Assembly (NCBI RefSeq): GCF_016097555.1
Contig: NC_054706.1
Location: 76,888,254-76,952,253, forward strand
Origin: Gigantopelta aegis
Taxonomy: Eukaryota > Mollusca > Gastropoda > Neomphalida > Peltospiridae
DNA length: 64,000 nucleotides
Reading direction: 5' to 3'
This document shows positions 1 through 12,078 of this stretch, in pieces (position 1 is the first letter of the stretch; each line of letters begins with the position of its first letter). The notes beneath the pieces are model-generated. The model saw only the letters and a list, made by a program, of their open reading frames with translations. It was not told the DNA's origin and did no database searches. Both the position numbers and the translations under genes were made by a program.

Positions 1-239
1 CAGTAGCATAATAACAGCATTCGTGGTTTGGCACTAAATTTCTCATGTGAAAGGGGTTCTTCCAAGCCACACTTGATCTAAGGAATCCCTTAAAAAGTCT
101 TAAGAGACTAGAAGACCATTTAAATGAAAAAAAAAGAGAAAACTCTGCCCTCAGCTTCTTGGGAAGAGGGTTCTATTTGTGAGACAAAGTACATGTTTCA
201 AACGCAAACCATGTCTGAGGGTGTTGTAAAGTGCACAAG

Positions 240-850
240 AAAATGCAGAAACAAAGATTATACTTCAATGTCTGTACATTACTGCCAGTTCATCATCCCA
301 GATACGGACATTTGTATACACTCAATTTGGCAACAAGAGGCATCTTATAGATGTGCACAGCATCATTAAGGATGCAGGGAAGACACCAACTAGCAATTCC
401 AGCTGTGCTTGCCATTACTGGCTATGATACCAACAGTGCTTTTATGCAGAATGGAAAACTGAAGGTTTTGAACATTCTCAAGCAACACCAAGACTTCCTT
501 GAAATGTTGTTAGCTCATGGAAATTCAGCAAAAATTTGTTCATATATTTAAGAAGCAGATCATTTCATATACCTTCTCTATGGGAGTGCAGGTGCGAATA
601 ACATACAAAAACATCATGACTTGAGAAATATCTGGAAATGTTTGTTGCCAAACCAAGGATGATAATATTGAACTACAGTAGAGTATAAATCAGCCTTCTC
701 CACTCTACATGTATGTATTCACTGAGAATGCTCTGAGAATGCACATAAAGAGAACAAATTGCCAAGTTGTCATTTGGTATCAGTCATGCCACGCATACCA
801 GGCTATTCCCCAACCAAATGGTCATATGGCTGAGAAATTTTAGAAGGCAC
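240..850 (+). pseudogene. Decayed transposon-associated ORF (TGCDT-type family)
   Basis: Frame pieces resemble large uncharacterised, mobile-element-associated proteins common in molluscs and cnidarians. At 405-540 the frame gives ITGYDTNSAF followed by GKLKVLNILKQH, matching the usual TGCDTxSAF...GK box. At about 725-835 another frame gives TENALRMHIKRTNCQ...WYQSCHAYQAIPQPNGH, matching the later LPPTxDSLxxHxxRAxYQ...GHGW region. Several frameshifts and stops lie between. The family assignment is from memory. Confidence 0.5.
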
Positions 851-3420
851 ACTAGAGATGAAACAGTGATATGAATCCATGAGAGCTGATGGACATACTG
901 ATGGGGGAACCAGAGCAGAGCCTGGAGAAGGAGAATACCAGAAATTGTGAACATGACAGACATACTTTAATTGCATGAAAATGCAAAGGAATATGAAAGG
1001 AAGTCAAAACTTTCCTAGACAATATTTGATGTGGAAACTAATTATATACACTTGAGCATAAGTTAAGCACAATGTAAATATAAAGGCAAATCTAAAAATA
1101 TTACAAACACAGACTAGTATAAGATGAACTTCTGTGAGATAGATGACTTGTACATGTAATGCAAAAGAAATTATGGTAGGTACACAAAACTGATGCTTTA
1201 AATTTTTAACACTGGTGTTTAGTAAAGAGGGACATATTCATAATATTGATGCACATACATGTATACTCAAAATTAATTAAGGGCTAGTAAACTTTCTTAT
1301 ATTATAATATAATTCTTTGTTACTGTCATATTATTTTAGCATGTTTTGGTCATATATATATATGGCTTCTATACATTGTTTCAGTAAACTTTTACTGGTT
1401 ATACACGCAAAAAACACTGGGATTTCACATACTTATGAAAAATATTGAAATGAGCATTAGGCAAGTATTTGTTACACATTTGTTCAGAATGTTTTTTGTC
1501 ATTGTGTTCCCTCAAAATTGTTATTTAAGTCATTAAGTTTAAGAACATGCCACAATGCTGACAACTTTCAACGGAAGAAGTTGTATTTTCCCCCATATTT
1601 AAAGGAAAATGCTAAAATATCTATTGGACCTTAATTAATTTTGTTGAGTATAGTATAGGCAGATATACTGAACCATATTTGAATAATGCTGCCTCAATAT
1701 ATGAAATACAGTGCAATTTTTAATAGTAAAAGGTTCAAGCAGCCCAAACTATGTGTAAATATAGAAAATAATGCATTTCAGGCATTGCTTAACTTTTGCC
1801 GATGAGTATATCATTATTCATACCACATATTGCATTATATTTGGTTTGTTACTATTAACATCTAGTATAGGATGAATATCATTCATTTTGGCCTTATATC
1901 TGTTAAAAATGTATATGGACGACAACTTTATCACTATATTTAATTTTTCTTTATAGTGTTTTTGGGACACAAAATGTGCAACGGTACCCCCATTCAAATG
2001 GCGATATTTTTTTAATCCACCAACATTTTTGTTGCAGACAAGCAGATGTTAAATTCATATATAATGAGGTATCGAAAAATACTTGTCTCCAAAAATCCCT
2101 GGGGGGGTGGGGGGGGGGGAGGGTTTCGGTATCTGGCCCATGGACTAATATCATTACGGAAGATGGAGCATTTTAAGAAGAAAAGAAAATGAAATATGTG
2201 TATTTGAAACTATATATTTATTGTACGTTTAATAATAATAAGAACTGTAGTTTAGTCGTAGATTTACATTTACGTGCAAAACTAGGATTACGATATTTTA
2301 TAATGATCGTTTACTATAGACTCGAGAGTTTGATAATTTAACGTCATGGTAACACCATATAAATTGTATGCATGTGAGGTGATTAAAGGTTTGGATCTAA
2401 GACTCTAAAGTTGTATAAACACGGGCCTAGATCATATTTGAATATTTTAAGTCGTAGAGTGTCAAGCAAATCTGCAAGTGATTAGACATTCAGATATAAA
2501 TTTCAAATGAAAACACGCTAAGAAACGTTACTATACCAAGGAAGAAAGTAGGTTATAGAAGTTTGAACAGTGTTTTAAAGAAACAGGTACCTTTTTATTT
2601 AGTTTGTTACACGAATGTGTTACCAAAACAAATAGTACTATTCTACACTTAGTTACCTTTGTCAATCTCTCATTTCTTACCTGAACGAATAGAGAAGAAC
2701 CGTGCTACTTATCTCAGAACGTCTTCAGAATCATCGCTTGGTTAGCCCCTTGGTTACCTCACAAATATAGACATTATTCTAATTTCACCCAAACACCAAA
2801 ATAATCAATCCGGAGTTATTTGTGGAATGATGTCCGTTGCCAGATTGTTGTTAGGGTGTTGCCAGGGTATTTCGTCATCTTAATGCTGTGTGTAAGTACT
2901 TGTTTCCATTACAGCCATCCGGGGACAAAAATGCATGAATGGAAATTTCACATTACACGAAATTTGAAAACGTTGAGTACTACTACTTGCGTGCAATAGG
3001 ACGACACATATGGATGATTTACACACCCTACATGGCCAGTGTTCTGGGTTTCACGGGTGTGTAGTGCCGTGTCCATATTTGTAGAGCGTACACGTCATGG
3101 ACCTAATCGGATGACGAGGAGACTATTCTCAAACCTAAACCTGACTGATGACGGCCTGATATACTTGACAGATTCACAGGCAGGTTGAACGGCAGGTGAC
3201 CCCGGCAATGCCATCGTTAACGACGCTGCCGAATATTTCTCAAAATAACTCTCATTGTTTCGAAATAAAACAAACACTGACAATAATAACATGTTGTTGT
3301 TGCTGCTGATGGTGCAGTGGCAAGCTTGGTTTGGCGTGTGGCGTAGATTTTAGCATTTGTTAAACATCATCCGAGTTAAGATGTCATTTCAGTCTTCCGA
3401 AATTCAAATCATACAGGAGC
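851..3420. other. AT-rich intergenic DNA, no gene seen
   Basis: No coding signal. A short run of G-rich sequence lies at 2100-2123. Short frames near 1951-2176 occur on both strands across the same bases and show no family motif. Confidence 0.5.
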
Positions 3421-3424
3421 GGGA

Positions 3425-4131
3425 AGGAAGTTAGGAAGGAAGTAAAGGTTTATTTAACTTACACACAAAACCACATTTTAATAACGATTATATGGTGTCA
3501 GACATATGGTTAAAGGGACATCCCTGAGTTTTCTGCATTGTAAGATGTTTCCGACTAATAAAATATTTCTACGATTAAACTTACATATTATATCTATTTT
3601 CTTGTTTAGAATATCAGTGTCTATATATTTAATGTGTTTCTGGTTGTCTTAATAAATAAGCCCAAACTGGATTGTGTCTTCAAATAATTTCGTACGTACG
3701 ATTTGTTTGTTTTTTAGAAATAAAATGAAATTTAACCTACTACAAATATAAGAACGATCAGAAACACATTTAATATACAGCCACTAATATTTTATGCAGA
3801 AAAATGTATTTGATATGTATTTACAATCGTTAAAAAGTCTCTGTTAGTCAATAACATCTTTAAAAATTGCAGCACTCAGGAATGTCCCTTTAAGGACCAC
3901 ATAGATAATGAGAAAGGAAACCCGCTACTGATACGCAATGGGTTTGCTCTTTCCGATTAGCAGCAATGTATATTTTATATGCAGCATCCCACAGACAAGT
4001 TAGTACATACCACTGCTTTTGTTATACCAGTTGTTAAACACTGGCTGGAATGAGAAATAGCCCAGTGGGCCCACCGACGGGGATCGATCGTAGACCGACG
4101 GCGCCCGGCGAGCGCTTTGCCACTGGGTTAC
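3425..4131 (-). mobile_element. tRNA-derived SINE, reversed, interrupted by a MITE
   Basis: Reverse-oriented SINE. The tail (complement of the ...ATAAAACATTTC type end) is at 3425-3509 and the body and head at 3894-4131, with the usual AAATAGCCCAGTGGG block. A TTAA MITE (3510-3893) sits inside it. Head-to-tail order is intact apart from the insertion. Confidence 0.75.
3510..3893. mobile_element. TTAA MITE, copy 1 (384 bp)
   Basis: Terminal inverted repeats TTAAAGGGACAT / ATGTCCCTTTAA with a palindromic CGTACGTACG in the centre. Same family as 10873-11265 and 59721-60110. The TTAA at each end is the target duplication, because the host SINE reads ATATGGTTAAGGACCAC when uninterrupted. TTAA targets point to a Kolobok- or piggyBac-type mobiliser. 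Confidence 0.88.
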
Positions 4132-4132
4132 G

Positions 4133-4330
4133 TAACTCAGTAGTAAAACATTCACCTGATGTGCGCTGGATCGCAGGATCGATCGCCCTCAGTGCACTCG
4201 GATCGTCCCCCTACCCCGTCTCAACCAGTGTCCCACGACTGGTATATCAAGAGCGGTGTTACTATAATCATGTCTATGAGAAAGTTCCCGTTTGGAATGT
4301 TTGGTACTTAGCCTGTAGAGCAGCAGTCTG
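4133..4330 (+). mobile_element. SINE head and body, left of the minisatellite
   Basis: Forward SINE fragment: AAAACATTCACCTGATG, GATCGATCG, then CAACCAGTG...ACGACTGGTATATCAA. It runs directly into the 38-bp minisatellite, whose unit resembles the next part of the SINE body. Confidence 0.65.
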
Positions 4331-4419
4331 TTTCCTCTGTGTCTATGTCTCTCTCTGGCAGCAGTCTGTTTCCTCTGTGTCTATGTCTCTCTCTCTGGCA
4401 GCAGTCTGTTTCCTCTGTG

Positions 4420-4486
<67 letters not shown>

Positions 4487-5242
4487 CAGCAGTCTGTTTC
4501 CTCTGTGTCTATGTCTCTCTCCCTCTGGCAGCAGTCTGTTTCCTCTGTGTCTATGTCTCTCTCTCTCTGGCAGCAGTCGGTTTCCTCTGTGTCTCTCTCT
4601 GGCAGCAGTCGGTTTCCTCTGTGTCTATGTCTCTCTCTGGCAGCAGTCGGTTTCCTCTGTGTCTATGTCTCTCTCTCTCTGGCAGCAGTCGGTTTCCTCT
4701 GTGTCTATGTCTCTCTCTCTCTCTCTCTGGCAGCAGTCTGTTTCCTCTGTGTCTATGTCTCTTTCTCTCTCTGGCAGCAGTCGGTTTCCTCTGTGTCTAT
4801 GTCTCTCTCTGGCAGCAGTCGGTTTCCTCTGTGTCTATGTCTCTCTCTGGCAGCAGTCGGTTTCCTCTGTGTCTATGTCTCTCTCTCTGGCAGCAGTCGG
4901 TTTCCTCTGTGTCTAAGTCTCTCTCTCTGGCAGCAGTCGGTTTCCTCTGTGTCTATGTCTATGTCTCTCTCTCTCTCTGGCAGCAGTCTGTTTCCTCTGT
5001 GTCTATGTCTCTCTCTCTCTCTCTGGCAGCAGTCGGTTTCCTCTGTGTCTATGTCTCTCTCTGGCAGCAGTCGGTTTCCTATGTGTCTATGTCTCTCTCT
5101 CTGGCAGCAGTCGGTTTCCTCTGTGTCTATGTCTCTCTCTCTCTGGCAGATTCGGTTTCCTCTGTGTCTATGTCTCTCTGGCAGCAGTCGGTTTCCTCTG
5201 TGTCTATGTCTCTCTCTGGCAGCAGTCGGTTTCCTCTGTGTC

Positions 5243-5277
<35 letters not shown>

Positions 5278-5903
5278 CAGCAGTCTGTTTCCTCTGTGTC
5301 TATGTCTCTGTCTCTCTGGCAGCAGTCTGTTTCCTCTGTGTCTATGTCTCTGTCTCTCTGGCAGCAGTCTGTTTCCTCTGTGTCTATGTCTCTCTCTCTA
5401 TCTGGCAGCAGTCTGTTTTCTCTGTGTCTAAGTCTCTCTCTGGCAGCAGTCGGTTTCCTCTGTGTCTATGTCTCTCTCTGGCAGCAGTCGGTTTCCTCTG
5501 TGTATATGTCTCTCTCTCTGACAGCAGTCGGTTTCCTCTGTGTCTATGTCTCTCTCTGGCAGCAGTCGGTTTCCTCTGTGTCTATGTCTCTCTCTGGCAG
5601 CAGTCGGTTTCCTCTGTGTCTATGTCTCTCTCTCTGGCAGCAGTCGGTTTCCTTTGTGTCTATGTCTCTCTCTGGCAGCAGTCGGTTTCCTCTTTGTCTA
5701 TGTCTCTCTCTCTCTGGCAGCAGTCGGTTTCCTCTGTGTCTATGTCTCTCTCTTTCAGCAGTCGGTTTCCTCTGTGTCTATGTCTCTCTCTCTGGCAGCA
5801 GTCGGTTTCCTCAGTGTCTTATGTGTCTCTGGCAGCAGTCGGTTTCCTCTGTGTCTATGTCTCTCTCTGGCAGCAGTCGGTTTCCTCTGTCTCTGTGTCG
5901 TCA
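4316..5903 (+). repeat. 38-bp minisatellite with (TC)n linkers
   Basis: About 38 units of GGCAGCAGTCGGTTTCCTC followed by TGTGTCTATGT and a (TC)n linker of variable length. A long pure (TC)n stretch lies at 4422-4485. Early units read CAGTCTG and later ones CAGTCGG. All long Ser/Leu-rich frames here are artefacts of the repeat. Confidence 0.97.
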
Positions 5904-6152
5904 GGGGGCGGGACGTAGCCCAGTGATAAAGCGCTCGCTTGATGCGCGGTCGCTTTAGGATCGATCGTCGTCGGTGGGCCCATTGGGCTATTTCTCTGTG
6001 GGATGGTGCATATAAAAGATCCCTTGCTACTAATAGAAAAATGTAACGGGTTTCCTCTCTGTGACTGTGTCAAAATGACCATATGTTTGACATCCAATAG
6101 CCGATGATTAATAAATCAATGTGCTCTAGTGGTGTCTTTAAACAAAATAATT
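5904..6152 (+). mobile_element. SINE copy (full body and tail)
   Basis: Head GGGACGTAGCCCAGTG, then CCCATTGGGCTATTTC, GCATATAAAAGATCCCTTG, TTTGACATCCAATAGCC and the tail GTGCTCTAGTGGTGTC. It directly follows the minisatellite. Confidence 0.85.
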
Positions 6153-6563
6153 TTTTTAACTGTGTTGTCAGCCTCTCTAATTACATTAGGCTTAAATTCC
6201 GTGGCGTTTATTTTCTCGTGCTCGGTTTGAGCAGTCAACATCCAGTTTGTTGTCGTCTGCTTTTTATTCATTTGTGAGGTTTTTCTTCAGTTTGGAAGGT
6301 ATTTCAATGACAATAAAGTTCAAACAAGTAAGTACAGTATCTTAATACAAACCTTTACAAACCCCTAAAATTTTAGTTTTACTAAGTCTTTTTTGTTTAT
6401 TCCTTAAAATTAGCGATATCGGGTCCACTTGACTCGTAGAAATAGTATGGAGGAAGATGAATTAACATTCGGTGCGTGTCACATAACCTCATGCATGCCA
6501 TGACAACCAGACCAAATCGTTTAATTTGTATGACTTTACTTCCCGTTGCTAGAATATTTTTCA

Positions 6564-6790
6564 ATTGTAGCTCATTGGTAGCGCGCTCGCCTGATACGCG
6601 GTTGGTCTAGGGTCCATCCCCGTCGATGAACCCATTGGGCTATTTCTCGTTCCTGCCAGTGCACCACGACTGATGTAGTGGAATGATCCCTTGCTACTAA
6701 TAGAAACGTGCAGCAGGTGTCCTCTCTAAGACTATAAACATATCGCCTATCTGTACTGACGCCAAGTGTTGTCAGTGAGTATGGGAAACA
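6564..6790 (+). mobile_element. SINE copy, 3'-truncated
   Basis: tRNA-like head (GTAGCTCATTGGTAGCGC), CCCATTGGGCTATTTC and GATCCCTTGCTACTAATAG. It lacks the normal GTGCTCTAGTGG tail. Confidence 0.7.
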
Positions 6791-7055
6791 GAGGTGAAGA
6801 GGGAATGTTGTTGGTCAGTTCAGATTTTCATGAATCAAACTGTTCGTCAGTTGTAACTATTTGCAATACATATATTTCTTTCTTGTAATGACAAAAAAGT
6901 AGAATGGCACAAACGTGAAAAGCTTCCCCTTCCTGACGCATATGTGATATTTATGTTATTACGTAATTCAACAAGTCCAATACATTTTTCTGTTTTCTTC
7001 ATGTGGTATCACTTTTGTTAAGTAAAATGAATTCGTTTCACGTTCAAATTGTTTA

Positions 7056-8826
7056 TTTATTACCCTCCTGGTGAAGATATAGCGGTGTCGTACAAATTTC
7101 GTACGCACCACCAGGTGCGTATTACAAACTGTATTTTGATTTGTCAACAGGGAACAGAGTCAATTTCGATTGGTTGGACAGCGACCTTATTAGCATAACG
7201 GGACTATTTTTTTCATTCATAATTAATGTCAAGGTCAGTAACATCCACAACTTTTACTACAAATGTCATTCATTAAAAGTTGATGTAAACTGGACCGCGC
7301 GAGAAATATTTTAAAATAAAAAATAAAAATAAAAGAATGAATAGAACAATAATTAAACATATTCATTTTATTTATTATGTGGATTTTTGGTCTACAAATT
7401 GTTATTGTCAGTTGTGATTTGTGAATTCATCATTATTAAGGTCTACGACAGTCACTTTTTGGACCCAATAAATGAAACATATCCAATGTTAATTTTTTCA
7501 TATGATATATTTGACATATTTCACCCAGTATGAAAATAAACATATATTGATATAGAATACTATACGAGTTTTCGCTAGATATCATTTTTACGAAACGAGT
7601 GAACTTCCCAAACCTATCTGACCGAACGATATTGGGTGAAAAATGGGTAAAACTAATGCATAATTCCATATTTTAACAAAACGCCCCCAAGAAACAAATG
7701 TTCCCGTTACCACTGGTTATGCTAATAATGATGAATTCACAAATCACAACTGACAATAACAATTTGTTGACCAAAAATCCAACCAATAAGAGAATAACAA
7801 GTGTTTTTGCAGTTAAAAACGTGTAGCTTGCAAAAGCAGCTGAGTTCACGGGAAAACTAAAGTTATAACTTTAAGGTCGACGACAGTCACTTTTCGCGCC
7901 CTTGTTTTGGCTTTCTTTATACACAATAAATATAGCATATCTTACCGTAATTTCACTTGAAATCCATATTTCGTAAAAGGTACAATTTTTCAATCACAGA
8001 ATTTTCTTCAAACACATTCAGGTGCTTCAGTAATGTTCGAAAAAAAAAAAAAAAATCAATAGGAATTTTGCATTGGATTTTTTCCAGCATTCTTAAAACG
8101 GAAACGTCATGTACCCAGTTTGTGGTTATTGTAAGGAGGTGCAAAGTGACGTCATTAGAATTCTTACGTCATTCAAATTCAAAATTAGCTATATTATTAC
8201 AATGCATCGCCACATTAAAATAAAAACTGGTCTACTAACCTTGACCCCTGTTAAATTTCTACAACAAGCAAACAACGCTGTTTACAGGTCGGTACATTTT
8301 ACTTTTTCATAATTCTACAAAAAATATTAAGTTTAAGTTTAAAAAATAATAAAAAAACTACCTTTTGTCAAATATATCATATGAAAAAATTAACGTTGGA
8401 TATGTTTCATTTATTGGGTCCAAAAAGTGACTGTCGTAGACCTTAATAATGATGAATTCACAAATCACAACTGACAATAACAATTTGTAGACCGAAAATC
8501 CACATAATAAATAAAATGAATATGTTTAATTATTGTTCTATTCATTCTTTTATTTTAATTTTTTATTTTAAAATATTTCTCGCGCGGTCCAGTTTACATC
8601 AACTTTTAATGAATGACATTTGTAGTAAAAGTTGTGGATGTTACTGACCTTGACATTAATTATGAATGAAAAAAATAGTCCCGTTATGCTAATAAGGTCG
8701 CTGTCCAACCAATCGAAATTGACTCTGTTCCCTGTTGACAAACCAAAATACAGTTTGTAATACGCACCTGGTGGTGCGTACGAAATTTGTACGACACCGC
8801 TATATCTTCACCAGGAGGGTAATAAA
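7056..8826. mobile_element. Foldback DNA element with 460-bp inverted arms
   Basis: Arms 7056-7515 and 8366-8826 are inverted copies with few differences by eye. The termini are TTTATTACCCTCCTGGTG and its complement. The 850-bp centre repeats parts of the arm (7719-7790, near 7875) and has a hairpin-type block (7550-7640) shared with the element at 9072-9240. No transposase frame is visible, so it is non-autonomous. Confidence 0.85.
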
Positions 8827-9071
8827 TGCATGTACCTTACAGCTTTCTTTAAATTAAAAAAATTAAACCCGATGGAAATTTATGGGGAAGTACGTCTACA
8901 CCGCTCCCCTGAAAACGTCACTGAGAAGTAGCGGAAGTACAACGAACTATTTCTCAATGCGGCGGTACGTAGTCGTGCACCGGCTAGTTATGCAAATCAA
9001 CATCCGGTCTTGAAATAGGCTACAAAATTGATTGATTGATTTATTTATTTTTCATAATTTGCGTGATTTAA

Positions 9072-9240
9072 AGGAGGGTAATAAATAATTTATACCACAC
9101 TCGTTTTCGCTAGATATCATTTTTACGAAACTCGTGAACTTCCCAAACGTATCTGACCGAACGAAAGTGAGGTCAGATAGGTTTGGGAAGTTCACTCGTT
9201 TCGTAAAAATGATATCTAGCGAAAACTCGTATAGTGTTCT
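9072..9240. repeat. Palindromic hairpin related to the foldback element
   Basis: Arms at about 9101-9159 and 9168-9231 (TCGCTAGATATCATTTTTAC and complement) with a short loop. The left edge AGGAGGGTAATAAATAA matches the terminus of the 7056-8826 element, suggesting a derivative. Confidence 0.8.
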
Positions 9241-9257
9241 ATATTTATCACGTGGGT

Positions 9258-9567
9258 GGGAGGGGTGGAGGACGTAGCCCAATGGTAAAGCGCTCACTTG
9301 ATGCGCGGTTTGGGATCGATCCCCGTCGGTAGGCACATTGGGCTATGTTTCGTTCCAGCCAGTACATCACGATTGGTCTATAAAAGGCCGTGGTATGTGG
9401 TATCATGTCTGTACGATGGTGCATATAAAAGATCCCTTGCTACTAATAGGAAACGTAGCGGGTTTCCTATCTAAGACTATTTATCAAAATTACCAAATGT
9501 TTGACATCCAATAGCCGATGATTAATAATTCAATGTGCTCTAGTGGTGTCGTTAAACAAAACAGACT
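9258..9567 (+). mobile_element. SINE copy (near full length)
   Basis: GACGTAGCCCAATGGTAAAG head, TTCCAGCCAGTACATCACGA, GCATATAAAAGATCCCTTG, ATCCAATAGCCGATGATTA and tail GTGCTCTAGTGGTGTCGTT. It is the clearest full copy in the window. Confidence 0.88.
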
Positions 9568-10088
9568 TTATCACGTGAACTGATTGGAATATATTCGATT
9601 TCACGAAGGGTAATAGTAATGGCAAAATGTAACCCTAACGTAATTTGGGACACCACTTGGTAATATTAAATATATTAATTAATATGATCTTTATACAGTC
9701 CTGGATATAACAGCCACCCGTTCCTTGCGACCAGCGACCACTATTTTGTAACCAGAACGAATAGTTGAACCTGCTATAACGGCCACAAAATTACAATGAC
9801 AGTTGAGCGTGCTAAACCGGTCACAAGATATATACATGTATTGACATATCCCAGTCACAATATAAAGTTATTGTTTAACTTAAGTTATAATAAAACAGGT
9901 ACATGTTCCAGTGTATAATTAATCGTATTTGCATCTTATATCTGAATAAGATCGTTCATTCAATTTGCAAGGCGACTTGTTATTGGTTGAAGAAAGATTT
10001 ACATTCAACTTACATGTTTTCGACTCATCAACACTGACAGGTAGTGTATTCCAAGATGTGCGATTGCTGCCAGTCAGCCAATATTTCC

Positions 10089-10389
10089 GACAGTATGCCA
10101 CGATGTTTGTTACATTGGCCGACAGTATGCCACGATGTTTGTTACATTGGTCGACAGTATGCCACGATGTTTGTTACATTGGTCGACAGTATGCCACGAT
10201 GTTTGTTACATTGGCCGACAGTATGCCACGATGTTTGTTACATTGGTCGACAGTATGCCACGATGTTTGTTACATTGGTCGACAGTATGCCACGATGTTT
10301 GTTACATTGGCCGACAGTATGCCACGATGTTTGTTACATTGGTCGACAGTATGCCACGATGTTTGTTACATTGGTCGACAGTATGCCAG
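10089..10389 (+). repeat. 32-bp minisatellite with 96-bp higher-order period
   Basis: Nine full units of GACAGTATGCCACGATGTTT followed by GTTACATTGGYC, plus a partial tenth. Unit ends alternate CC, TC, TC three times, so the true period is 96 bp. Because 32 is not a multiple of 3, all three frames look alike and stay open; none is a gene. Confidence 0.96.
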
Positions 10390-10394
10390 TATAT

Positions 10395-10449
10395 TTATGT
10401 ATGTATGTATGTATATACGTGTATATACATGTGTGTATATACATGTGTG

Positions 10450-10498
<49 letters not shown>

Positions 10499-10541
10499 GT
10501 ACATGTACACGAATACACACACACACACACACACACACACG
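10395..10541 (+). repeat. (TATG)n/(TA)n/(AC)n microsatellite
   Basis: Compound microsatellite directly after the 32-bp array. It makes false Tyr/Ile- and His/Thr-rich frames. Confidence 0.95.
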
Positions 10542-10872
10542 CCCTCGACACGAATTTCCGTCTTATTAAAGTTGATGCCCCCACTTGAAACTCTGGTTAC
10601 GAGCCTGTGATTAAACAGCTTATGTATCAGGTATACAATGCTCAAAGGACATTATTATATTTCATTTTAATATGCTGTAGTGGACAGCGTATTATCACAA
10701 TGCTTTTTTGTTTTCCAGTGTCACGTAGGCCTACTACCAAAAATATCTTGAGGCGATAACTTGACCCGTTTATATACAATAAATCTGACCTACATTTATG
10801 TGTCTGTTGTGAATGTCATGCCAGCTTCATTATGTTTGTGAACTTGAAATTCAGTCGACCGTAATATTGGAC

Positions 10873-11265
10873 TTAAAGGGACATTCCTCTGAGTTTGCTG
10901 CATTGTAAGATGTTTCCAACTAATAAAATATTTGTACGATTAAACTTACATATTAAATATATTTTCTGGTTTAGAATATCAGTGTCTGTATATTCAATGC
11001 GTTTCTGGTCGTCTTAATATTTGTAAGAAGCCCAAACTGGATTTTATCTTCAAATAATTTCGTACGTACGAAACAATTATATTTTTGGAAATAAAATGAA
11101 ATTTAACCTAGTACAAATATTAGAACGATCAGAAACACGTTTAATATACAGCCACTAATATTTTATGCAGACAAATATATTTGATACGTAATTACAATCG
11201 TTAAAAAGGCTTTGTTAGTCGATAACACCTTAAAAAGTGCAGAAAACTCAGGAATGTCCCTTTAA
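10873..11265. mobile_element. TTAA MITE, copy 2
   Basis: Same family as 3510-3893: TTAAAGGGACATTCC at the left, GGAATGTCCCTTTAA at the right, TACGTACG in the middle. 393 bp, flanked by TTAA. Confidence 0.88.
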
Positions 11266-11269
11266 ATAA

Positions 11270-11796
11270 TACACGTGGTACGACCGCAGTTATTCTGTAA
11301 CTGTGGAGTGAGACCGCTCTGTCAGGTTGCACTATACCAATTAATTTCCGGCTGGGTCGAAGTTCGAGGTGTACCGAAATTTTGATAGAGAAGTTAACAC
11401 CACAAGTCCTGTGATTGGTTATAAATGTGAGTGTGTTGGTTGTAAAAAAAATTAGTTTCATCTGGGCTAAAAATGTATGCAATTTTATTTGATGTAGTAC
11501 CACCGTGTCAAGTAGCCTTGTGCTTGGAACATGTATGGGGTACCTGTAAAAAAAAGTACTAAAATTTTGTGCGAAACTAGGGGTGTTGCAGAAACATCTG
11601 GTTATACCGAAAATGAGCCATGAAAGGTACCATTTTCTGCAGTTAATACTTTGAGGTAGGGGTTGTAGTACTGATATTTATGGGTCACAGTTTGGTTGAT
11701 ATATTGCATATAGTGTTTTTAAACACAAACGTTAACATGGTCGCCTATGGGATTTGAATTGGTATAGTCCAACCGTCATTGTCATACTCTTACAAC
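11270..11796 (+). other. Region upstream of GDE1 (5' UTR/promoter expected)
   Basis: No other coding sequence. The promoter and 5' UTR of GDE1 must lie here or further upstream, but I see no TATA box or initiator that I would defend. Confidence 0.4.
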
Positions 11797-12078
11797 ATGC
11801 CGCTACCGATATCGTTCAGATCATCAGTTCTCTTGGCAAATGCCATTCTCGTGGTATTTTTCATATCGGCGTTTTCCAATTTCACTATAGGCATAACTGC
11901 GACTGGTTTTCTGTTGATTGTACTAAGGTATTATCGACTAGAACCCCCCGAGTTCAACAACGTCTGTGAGCGGCTAGGTTTTCCACCAGGAGAAGATAAC
12001 TCGACAAGCCTTTCACCAATACTACACCGCGCGGGTGATGTTTACTATCCTGAAAATACCTTGGAGGCAATAAGAAAG
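11797..12078 (+). CDS. GDE1: GDE1 exon 1
   Basis: Encodes residues 1-94: the N-terminal membrane region, two possible N-glycosylation sequons (NFT, NST) and the first catalytic motif HRAG...PENT. It ends in phase 0 after an AAG codon at a GT donor (12079). ATG 11797 follows an AAC, a reasonable start context. Part of the GDE1 model. Confidence 0.88.

Noticed and set aside
4050-5958. Several long Ser/Leu-rich open frames (up to 539 codons) in different frames
   Set aside because: They are translations of a 38-bp minisatellite with (TC)n linkers; all frames overlap the same repeat, and SINE sequence flanks them.
9965-10610. Three long plus-strand frames encoding the same peptide pattern
   Set aside because: A 32-bp tandem repeat rotates through all frames; there is no codon bias, start context or homologue.
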